Source: Chloroflexota bacterium
GTDB taxonomy: Bacteria > Chloroflexota > Anaerolineae > Aggregatilineales > Aggregatilineaceae
Direction of reading: 5' to 3'
Length of the DNA stretch: 10,558 nucleotides
Assembly (NCBI GenBank): GCA_016234525.1
Contig: JACRBK010000116.1
Coordinates: forward strand, 1-10,558
Position numbers and translations under genes: made by a program. Shown one piece after another: positions 1 through 4,934 of this stretch (the first letter of the stretch is position 1; each line of letters starts with the position of its first letter). The notes under the pieces were generated by a model. The model saw only the letters and a program-made list of their open reading frames with translations, ran no database searches and was not told the DNA's origin.

Positions 1-144
1 CCGTTCTTTCGTGGCGACCGCAAGGCGATGCAGTTCCGTGCCTGGCTCGACAAACAAGGTGGGGAAAGCACACCTCTCCCAGAACATTCTTTCAAGTCGT
101 CCGGCACAGAGGTCGCCACTCGACTCGTGGTTATCAACCGTTAA
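1..144 (+). CDS. C-terminal fragment of a probable class I SAM-dependent methyltransferase
   Basis: An open frame enters from the left edge in frame 1 and stops at TAA 142-144, giving the last 47 residues of a protein that starts outside the window. The visible tail has the order FFRGDR, then FRAWLDKQGG, then SFKSSGTEVATRLVVI. From memory of the family, this matches the C-terminus of plasmid and phage methyltransferases, where a glycine-rich turn and a final 'SGT-x-V-x-T-R-L-VVI' strand close the Rossmann-like fold. The catalytic and SAM-binding motifs would lie upstream, so neither base specificity nor activity can be judged. It is co-directional with the DUF4160-DUF2442 unit that follows after 92 bases. 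The overlapping 64-codon frame from position 11 is a shadow. The open frame is clear; the product name is a moderate-confidence match by pattern memory only. Confidence 0.55.
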   Translation, partial: PFFRGDRKAMQFRAWLDKQGGESTPLPEHSFKSSGTEVATRLVVINR

Positions 145-236
145 GAAAGACTTCCACCTCGGCTGGTACAAGTTGCTCACTTGGACTAGCTTTTGTCGTG
201 AGTAGCGCGATTCCTGCATCAGAAAAAAGGTTAAAA

Positions 237-479
237 ATGTCACCAACGGTTTTAAGAAAAGGAAAATTAAAGATTATGGTCTTCAGTCGCGATCATAATC
301 CGCCTCACGTTCATGTGTATGATGCTGAAAAACAAGTTACAATAAAATTGAAGCCTGTTCAGGTGATGGAGAATTCTGGGTTCAATTCCCGCAAACTCGG
401 CCAGGTCCTAGAAATTATCGAAGAACATCAGGCTTTGCTATTGGCGGCGTGGGAAGAACTCAACGGACAGGAGGAATAA
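237..479 (+). CDS. DUF4160 domain protein, possible toxin-like partner
   Basis: An 80-residue protein that is essentially one DUF4160 domain. The diagnostic N-terminal block is present: MSPTVLR at 1-7, then FSRDHNPPHVHV at 16-27 with histidines 20, 24 and 26. A helix follows at about 51-75 (RKLGQVLEIIEEHQALLLAAW). The frame can be opened further upstream at GTG 198, but I chose ATG 237 because AAAGG at 226-230 sits 6 bases before it and MSPTVLR is the usual family start. The stop is 4 bases before the TTG start of the DUF2442 gene, so the two are probably co-translated. DUF4160 and DUF2442 genes are frequent neighbours in bacteria and are often listed as a putative toxin-antitoxin type module. 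No biochemical function is established for DUF4160 that I can cite, and which partner would be toxic is unknown. Confidence 0.85.
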   Translation: MSPTVLRKGKLKIMVFSRDHNPPHVHVYDAEKQVTIKLKPVQVMENSGFNSRKLGQVLEIIEEHQALLLAAWEELNGQEE

Positions 480-483
480 GGAA

Positions 484-738
484 TTGGAAACCCAAACCAG
501 AGTAGTCGCAGAATCAGTGGTCATTGCCGATGGCATCATTCATATTACCCTGACCGATGGGCGGGTATTCAAGATGCCGCTTGACTATTTCCCCTGGCTC
601 AAAAATGCCACCCCAGAACAGCAGGCTCACTACCAGGCAGATTTTATAGCCATTCTGTGGCCTGACCTTGACGATGGAATCGACATGGAAGCCTTGGTAA
701 ACAACAGGTGGATTCGGCCTGTGGAGTACCTCCCATAA
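484..738 (+). CDS. DUF2442 domain protein, partner of DUF4160
   Basis: An 84-residue protein matching DUF2442 over nearly its whole length. A beta-hairpin segment (DGIIHITLTDGRVFKMPL, about 16-33) is followed by FPWLKNATPEQQAHY (36-50) and the typical ILWPDLDDGIDMEALV ending (57-72). The start is TTG 484, supported by a strong AGGAGG at 469-474 with 9 bases of spacing. That ribosome binding site lies inside the end of the DUF4160 gene, so the two genes are translationally linked. DUF2442 proteins are small, related in fold to a nitrogen-regulatory-like N-terminal domain, and commonly paired with DUF4160. An antitoxin-like or regulatory role is plausible but inferred from neighbourhood alone. 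The C-terminus is slightly extended (NNRWIRPVEYLP) relative to the minimal domain. Confidence 0.85.
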   Translation: METQTRVVAESVVIADGIIHITLTDGRVFKMPLDYFPWLKNATPEQQAHYQADFIAILWPDLDDGIDMEALVNNRWIRPVEYLP

Positions 739-769
739 TAGCCGCTGATCACCGGACCTGATATATTGC

Positions 770-795
770 CAAGAGAGGGGAAAACCCCTCTCTTG
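770..795 (+). terminator. Strong hairpin after the DUF4160-DUF2442 unit
   Basis: Perfect 11-bp stem (CAAGAGAGGGG paired with CCCCTCTCTTG) with an AAAA loop, 31 bases after the DUF2442 stop. The downstream tract is poor in T on either strand, so it is not a classical intrinsic terminator. It may stabilise the mRNA 3' end or terminate weakly. Confidence 0.5.
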
Positions 796-840
796 TACGT
801 CTGCCGGTCTATGTCCTCTTCCGACCAGCAGTCAGCCTGC

Positions 841-872
841 CAAAAATAAAACGGGGCGGATTATCCGCCCCG
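841..872 (-). terminator. Rho-independent terminator of the 879-1202 gene
   Basis: On the minus strand a perfect 9-bp stem (CGGGGCGGA paired with TCCGCCCCG, 3-base loop) is followed at once by TTTTATTTTTG. The stem begins 7 bases beyond the stop codon of the minus-strand gene. This is a textbook intrinsic terminator and supports that gene being transcribed. Confidence 0.85.
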
Positions 873-878
873 ATGTTG

Positions 879-1202
879 TTATGCAACGCTGAAATCCTTC
901 AGCTTGGGTGTCCCCGCATACTGCTTACGTTGGCCATAGGCCACCGCCCTCACAAAACCCGCTTTCTCTAACGCTCGCAGGCCCACATACACACTCGCGA
1001 CCGATTTATAGGGAGTAAGTCCCAGCCAGGCGCGCACCGGCAGCACACCGCCATTGCGAAAGGTCTCCGGGGCGCTGGTCAGGATCGCAAAGGCGGGAGC
1101 AGGCAGATCGCCGATGCCGACTCGGTGCGAGCTTGGACGCTCCGCAGAGACCAGCTCAGCGTAAATCTGGTCACCACAATGGGGGCAGACTAACCAGGGC
1201 AT
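879..1202 (-). CDS. Small hypothetical protein with CPHC motif and winged-helix-like C-terminus
   Basis: A 107-residue protein with no family I can name. Residues 5-10 read VCPHCG, one half of a zinc ribbon; no second Cys pair is present, so zinc binding would need a dimer or other ligands. Residues 36-45 (PAPAFAILTS) to about 100 look like a winged helix: a helix near 53-62 (VLPVRAWLGL), the segment YKSVASVYVGLRALEKAGFVRA as recognition helix, and a wing ending RKQYAGTPK. That layout resembles PadR/MarR-type regulators. The start ATG 1202 is the only methionine; no clear Shine-Dalgarno precedes it. It ends 7 bases before a strong intrinsic terminator. It lies about 300 bases from the replication operon, is a separate unit, and converges with the DUF4160-DUF2442 pair. 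A DNA-binding role is likely but unproven. Confidence 0.65.
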   Translation of the reverse strand: MPWLVCPHCGDQIYAELVSAERPSSHRVGIGDLPAPAFAILTSAPETFRNGGVLPVRAWLGLTPYKSVASVYVGLRALEKAGFVRAVAYGQRKQYAGTPKLKDFSVA

Positions 1203-1499
1203 GGGATCAACTCAAGGGTTTGAGGGAGGGTCGTACTCGAAAAATAAAGCAAGGGCTGCGCACTGGTACAGGGTCAGGAGGGAGTTTGGTGGGGAGTCGA
1301 GCGCGGCCCTTGCGGGTCGGTGAGGGGGACGATGGTCGCGTCAGGAGGGGCATCGTCCGGTGTACTTCGCGGGATAGGGTTTAGCGCAGCCCAGAATGAT
1401 GGCGGGGAGGGGCGATTCGAACGCCCGCGTTCATCCCCGTTGTTAACGTGCCTGGCCCGTGCGGTCAATGTCACACGGCATGACTCTTACTGTAACCAT
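1203..1499. other. Gene-poor stretch between operon end and the 879-1202 gene
   Basis: Short frames exist here on both strands but have no ribosome binding sites and are low-complexity G- or P/S-rich translations. The stretch should contain the promoter of the minus-strand gene starting at 1202, but I could not identify it. It also holds a GACGATG/CATCGTC inverted pair around 1327-1355 and the tRNA-like structure listed separately. Confidence 0.5.
1400..1439 (-). other. tRNA 3'-end-like structure (T-arm plus acceptor-like stem)
   Basis: Read on the minus strand, 1426-1410 form a perfect T-arm: GGGCG, loop TTCGAAT, CGCCC, with canonical T54-T55-C56-G57-A58. It is followed by CTCCCCG and then CCA (1402-1400). 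The sequence CGGGGA at 1439-1434 can pair with TCCCCG at 1408-1403, giving a stacked acceptor-like stem around the T-arm with a 7-base linker. No D-arm or anticodon arm with U33 fits upstream, and counting CCA as encoded leaves the acceptor one base short. It is therefore not a complete tRNA. It may be a decayed tRNA remnant, an old attachment site or a tRNA mimic. Confidence 0.45.
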
Positions 1500-1796
1500 T
1501 TATAGACGGCTCGCACATCCCCTAATGTTATGGCCCTCAACTGATGGAGGAGACAAAAAATCAAAAGCCAACTGGCTGGGGCGGACAGGCGGCTCGATCC
1601 ACTCACTGTCCACAACGACCAGCTTGCCGCGGTCTTGCCGGAGCCGTCCCTCATCTTTCAGCTTGAGGATATGAAAATACACCGTTTTGTAGTTCAGCCC
1701 GAAGTGTTTGGCCACCTCGCGGATGGTGGGGGTCGGGCCGTCCATCTCATCGGCATACTGGCAGACAAACCGATAAATCTCATCCCGCCGTGTCAT
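1500..1796 (-). CDS. LexA-type winged-helix DNA-binding protein without peptidase domain
   Basis: A 98-residue protein whose residues 1-65 match the LexA N-terminal DNA-binding domain: TRRDEIYRFVCQYADEMDG, PTPTIREVAKHFGL (helix 2), NYKTVYFHILKLKDEGRL (recognition helix), then a short wing (RGKLVVVD). LexA proper continues into an S24 autoprotease domain of about 120 residues; here there is only a 33-residue tail, so RecA-stimulated self-cleavage is not possible in this polypeptide. The tail contains QLAFDF (75-80), which loosely resembles sliding-clamp binding peptides. The ATG overlaps the stop of the polymerase-X gene by 4 bases (ATGA), with AGGAG 7 bases upstream, so it is the last gene of the operon. 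It may act as the operon or element repressor. The domain call is fairly safe; its target is unknown. Confidence 0.8.
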   Translation of the reverse strand: MTRRDEIYRFVCQYADEMDGPTPTIREVAKHFGLNYKTVYFHILKLKDEGRLRQDRGKLVVVDSEWIEPPVRPSQLAFDFLSPPSVEGHNIRGCASRL

Positions 1797-2518
1797 ACCC
1801 GCACTCCTGCTTTTTGCTGCTGCATCGTTGTAACTATCCGCAGCCGTTGGAGGGTCCGTTTTTCCGGTTCAAGGAAGGGAACCCCGATGTGTTTGAAGTA
1901 GTCGGTTTCAGAAGGGACAGGTACGATCTCTTTGGTTCCCTTAACCCTGAGATGGCCCTCTTCCTGCACATACGGCGTTTTGTAGCGGATATGGTTCATC
2001 AGCGCTTTGCTGAAATCGTGCGGCCCTGTGCGGATCGTCAAGATCGCGCCCCAGGCTGCCGGTGTCGTGATAAACACATCCACCGCGACGGCTCCCTGTT
2101 TATCATTCACCCAGAGATAAAATCGTTTGTAGCGCTCGCCCCATCGTTTGAGGTCTGGGCCTGCCCAGACCGGTGCGGGACGGCGATAACATTTGAATAC
2201 CGCCGCCATAGCCTCCATGCTGCGGAAAATGGGGTGATGGTCCGGCGACAGGGTGAGCAGCGCGTTGAGGCGATGGTCCAGGTAGTGGATCACGGTTGTT
2301 TTCTGCCCGACCACCTCGCCGAACAGGTTGATCTGCTCTGCCGTGTGAGACTCGATGCGGGGAATACAGACCAGCTCTATATCCCCGATCTGCGCTTTCT
2401 GCCGCCGGACACTCCCGGCAACCACGATCTGTTCGCAAGCGGGTTCCAGCGCTGTGACCAGCTTGGCGGCCAGGTGCTGCGTCAGGGGCAACGGCAGTGT
2501 GTTCCCGCCACTCATCAT
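1793..2518 (-). CDS. Family X (pol beta-like) DNA polymerase / nucleotidyltransferase, minimal form
   Basis: A 241-residue protein with the pol beta superfamily catalytic core. Motif 1 is VVAGSVRRQKAQIGDIEL (32-49), carrying the GS (35-36) and metal-binding acids D46 and E48. The third carboxylate is in VAVDVFIT (D147). The nucleotide-binding and thumb segment WGAILTIRTGPHDFSKAL (156-173) corresponds to the 'W-x-x-x-L-x-x-x-TGS-x-x-F-x-x-x-L' block of pol X. The N-terminal 8-kDa lyase domain of pol beta and the PHP domain of bacterial PolX are both absent. The expected activity is gap-filling or untemplated nucleotide addition. The upstream gene's stop overlaps ATG 2518 (TGATG); a second ATG at 2515 has better spacing from GAGGTG. 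It is embedded between parB-like and lexA-like genes of a replication operon, suggesting repair of the element. The fold is clear; polymerase activity is inferred. Confidence 0.8.
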   Translation of the reverse strand: MMSGGNTLPLPLTQHLAAKLVTALEPACEQIVVAGSVRRQKAQIGDIELVCIPRIESHTAEQINLFGEVVGQKTTVIHYLDHRLNALLTLSPDHHPIFRSMEAMAAVFKCYRRPAPVWAGPDLKRWGERYKRFYLWVNDKQGAVAVDVFITTPAAWGAILTIRTGPHDFSKALMNHIRYKTPYVQEEGHLRVKGTKEIVPVPSETDYFKHIGVPFLEPEKRTLQRLRIVTTMQQQKAGVRV

Positions 2519-3729
2519 TCCACCTCGATTTCGAGCCAGCGACCTATGTCATGAAGTTTGTCGAACGCCGCCTGCACCTCATCGAGCAGACGGCGGATGT
2601 CGATCACATCCATCCGCTCAGCGCCCACCTGGAACAAGGCATCGTTCACGGTTACGACCAATTCGATGCCTTTGCGCAGCGAATCCACTTCGAGATCCGC
2701 TGTGTCTCCTTCGCCAGTGGCTCTGGCCATGGTTTTCAGCTTGGGAAGGGGCCGCTCACCTGGTGCAGGTCGAGCCATCACACCGGGTTGAGTCCCTGCT
2801 TTTTCTCCCAGTGTAAAAGCTGCCTGATCGTGTGGGCTGGGAGCGATCAGGCTACTGCGCTGCATGTCACGCAGCACGGAGTTGAACAAACTAGGCGCTA
2901 TGTCCTGACCCATGCCTTGTTTGGTTGCTTGCAGCAGCTCCGTCCAGGTCATATCACCTTGGTGGAGTGCAGCAATGACCTGATCGGTGATCATCCCTGG
3001 CAGCTCGATCACACTTGCCTGTGGCATTCCCTGTGTTCCTTCCTTTGCTTTTTTGATTCGGCGCTGCTCTTCCGGTAGTACTGCTGCTCGCTCCTTGTTT
3101 GCTTGGCGAATACCCTTGGTCGCCATTTTTGCTGTGGTTCCGTGTTTAGTCACGAACGTGCGTGCGGCGGGGACTTCACTGGATTCCGAATCCAGTGAAG
3201 TACGGATTTTGCCAACATATCCGTGACTAACTTTGCATTGTTTAGCGATCTCGTGGTCGCTCCATCCAACCCACTCCTGATCTTGGAGCATGGTCATGAC
3301 AGATTGACGCTTGTCATCATTCGTGCGCCGAAGTCCGTGCTCGTCATTCACTCCCAGTGAAAACAAGACCGCATCTCGGCGTGTCCCCTCCTTGACGATG
3401 AAATAATATTCCGTCCCATCATTCAGTTCGACAGCGGCCACGCGGTGAAAGCCATCCACCAACCAGTAATCAGTGCCATCGTAAAACACGATAGCAGGCG
3501 GCAACTTTTTTTTGGCACGCATAGCTTCGGCGTAGTCTTCAACCACTTCTGGATTCAGGGCCGCACGGGGCTGTGTGCCGCCATCCCGTCGGATTTTGGA
3601 CAAGGCGAGTTTGACGGGCCGGTTGGGGTCTTTCAACCCCAACGCCAACCGGATCACATCTCCCTCATTCGTGTTACCAGTATCCTGGATGCTGTCAATC
3701 CCCTGACGACCAGCGCGCGAACGTCCCAT
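2515..3729 (-). CDS. ParB-like partition/regulatory protein
   Basis: About 404 residues. Residues 38-115 form a ParB/Srx-type N-terminal domain, with VKLALSKIRRDGG (39-51), a helix through PEVVEDYAEAM, and WLVDGFHRVAAV (89-100) in place of the GERRxRA box of chromosomal ParB. Residues 131-150 (HGLRRTNDDKRQSVMTMLQD) lead into a helix-turn-helix at about 155-178 (GWSDHEIAKQCKVSHGYVGKIRTSL). The C-terminal half is a long, partly helical region ending in an acidic tail that may dimerise. I chose ATG 3729 over GTG 3732 because AGGAG lies 7 bases before it; its first base overlaps the ParA stop. Placement directly after parA supports a partition role. The DGFHR variant is shared with ParB-like regulators, so CTP-dependent sliding cannot be assumed. 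A perfect 29-bp inverted repeat lies inside the gene. Confidence 0.85.
   Translation of the reverse strand: MGRSRAGRQGIDSIQDTGNTNEGDVIRLALGLKDPNRPVKLALSKIRRDGGTQPRAALNPEVVEDYAEAMRAKKKLPPAIVFYDGTDYWLVDGFHRVAAVELNDGTEYYFIVKEGTRRDAVLFSLGVNDEHGLRRTNDDKRQSVMTMLQDQEWVGWSDHEIAKQCKVSHGYVGKIRTSLDSESSEVPAARTFVTKHGTTAKMATKGIRQANKERAAVLPEEQRRIKKAKEGTQGMPQASVIELPGMITDQVIAALHQGDMTWTELLQATKQGMGQDIAPSLFNSVLRDMQRSSLIAPSPHDQAAFTLGEKAGTQPGVMARPAPGERPLPKLKTMARATGEGDTADLEVDSLRKGIELVVTVNDALFQVGAERMDVIDIRRLLDEVQAAFDKLHDIGRWLEIEVE
3173..3201. repeat. Perfect 13-3-13 inverted repeat inside the ParB-like gene
   Basis: ACTTCACTGGATT (3173-3185), spacer CCG, and its exact reverse complement AATCCAGTGAAGT (3189-3201). 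It falls in codons just after the helix-turn-helix of the ParB-like protein; both strands encode TSLDSESSEV there. Size and symmetry fit a protein-binding site such as parS or an operator, or an mRNA hairpin. Which of these it is cannot be told from sequence. Confidence 0.6.
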
Positions 3730-4517
3730 CACAACTCTCCTCTTGTTTGCAGGGTGGTCAAAACCTGGCCGGCAAAGATCGTCATCTCACGCACGGCCTT
3801 GTGGGTGCGCGGCGCGCGAACAAACACGGACTGCCCAAAACTCGGTGATTCCGACACGATGGAACGTTCGGCAATCGGTGACCAAACCAGATCACCATAT
3901 TTCTGCTGAAGTTCGATAAGATTTTCTTGGCATTCAACCTGTCGCTCGACATGGCGGGTGGGGAGGACACACAGCGCTTGCAGGGTAATGTCTTTTTTGA
4001 GTGCGGCGATGTCGCCCATCGTCTTGGTGACCCCATTGGCATCTAGACTGCGGGTGGCGGTGGGGATGATCACATAATCACCGGCAGCGTAGACCTTCGC
4101 CATCAGTTCCGTTACCGTCGGCGCGGTGTCAACGATTACTACATCAATGCTGTTCTCAAGCGGGGACAACGCATTACGCAGGATGTCGGAGGGGGTTTCA
4201 TCGATGGCCATCGCCACGCCCGCTGTGGTGGTGCGAATATTGCCCGGCAGGATCACTAACACCCCGTCGGTGGGAGTGGGCCACCACTTTTCACTTGGCA
4301 CAAGCCGGAGCAGATCACCCACATACTGTTCCTTGATGAGCAGGTTATAAATCCCGCTTTCTTCTGGCATTCCAAACCACTTGGCTACATTACCCTGGGG
4401 GTCAGTATCCACCAATGCTACTTTTTTTCCGGCCCCGGCCAGCGCTGCGGCCAGGTTCACTGCGGTAGTAGTTTTCGCCACGCCACCCTTACGGTTTGCA
4501 ACAACAACAGTAATCAT
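3729..4517 (-). CDS. parA: ParA partition ATPase
   Basis: A 262-residue MinD/ParA-type ATPase. The deviant Walker A motif is KGGVAKTT (10-17) with the signature lysine K10 and the P-loop lysine K15. Walker A' follows as LVDTDPQGN (35-43) with D37 and D39, and Walker B is DVVIVDTAPT (125-134). There is no N-terminal DNA-binding extension, so it is the short type Ib-like form, which does not usually repress its own operon. It binds nucleoid DNA with ATP and moves ParB-bound plasmid DNA. ATG 4517 has GGAGG 7 bases upstream and overlaps the preceding stop by 4 bases (ATGA). The ParB-like gene follows directly. Its presence suggests the element is maintained extrachromosomally or in low copy for part of its life. 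Confidence 0.95.
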   Translation of the reverse strand: MITVVVANRKGGVAKTTTAVNLAAALAGAGKKVALVDTDPQGNVAKWFGMPEESGIYNLLIKEQYVGDLLRLVPSEKWWPTPTDGVLVILPGNIRTTTAGVAMAIDETPSDILRNALSPLENSIDVVIVDTAPTVTELMAKVYAAGDYVIIPTATRSLDANGVTKTMGDIAALKKDITLQALCVLPTRHVERQVECQENLIELQQKYGDLVWSPIAERSIVSESPSFGQSVFVRAPRTHKAVREMTIFAGQVLTTLQTRGEL

Positions 4518-4915
4518 TCCATTACCTCCGGCGAATTATCACTAGATGGGTCATCACGTTTAGGGGAGTAGTGCCCCAGCCACGCATATACAATGGCTCT
4601 GACGAAATCCAGCATCCACTCAACTTCATGCAGCCATAACTGAGCTGGTCCGGTAACTTTCGAAACGGGATGGGAAAAATCAAACCACTCCCCACCTATC
4701 TGGGCCTGTTGAAAATGTTCGTGGAGTGCTTTTTCTGCTTTTCGGGCTGTTTCCAGATCAGGAAATGGTATTGCTCCTAAAAAATTGATCGGATATGGAT
4801 TCCCAACTTGAAGCTGCGCCAAACGCTTGTGGGGATCGGATGAAATTCCAATCTTGACATGCGCTTTTTGATCAAAGAAGTACACAAAAGCTGGTGGCTT
4901 GCTCTTTTGTTCCAT
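4514..4915 (-). CDS. T5orf172 / GIY-YIG-like nuclease-family protein
   Basis: A 133-residue protein matching the T5orf172 (MUG113) branch of the GIY-YIG superfamily. FVYFFDQ (10-16) and VKIGISSDPHKRLAQLQVGN (20-39) supply the two strands and the conserved arginine R31. ETARKAEKALHEHFQQAQIGGEWF (55-78) supplies the 'A-E-x-x-L-H-x-x-F ... GEWF' ending, with E76 as the candidate metal ligand. Function in this branch is poorly known; it is common in phages and plasmids and could be a DNA endonuclease. A longer start at 4963 is possible, but ATG 4915 is preferred because AAAAGGAG lies 6 bases before it and the domain begins at once. It starts 19 bases after the rep stop and overlaps parA by 4 bases. 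The 50-residue C-terminal tail is outside the domain. Confidence 0.85.
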   Translation of the reverse strand: MEQKSKPPAFVYFFDQKAHVKIGISSDPHKRLAQLQVGNPYPINFLGAIPFPDLETARKAEKALHEHFQQAQIGGEWFDFSHPVSKVTGPAQLWLHEVEWMLDFVRAIVYAWLGHYSPKRDDPSSDNSPEVME

Positions 4916-4934
4916 GCTAAACTCCTTTTCAAGT

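Noticed and set aside
1133..1505. Short open frames on both strands in the 1203-1499 gap
   Set aside because: They are mutually overlapping, lack ribosome binding sites, have skewed S/P/R/G composition, and match no family I know.
1790..3078. Long plus-strand open frames of 193 to 254 codons opposite the pol X and ParB-like genes
   Set aside because: They lie antisense to genes with clear domains, have no ribosome binding sites and show no recognisable motifs.
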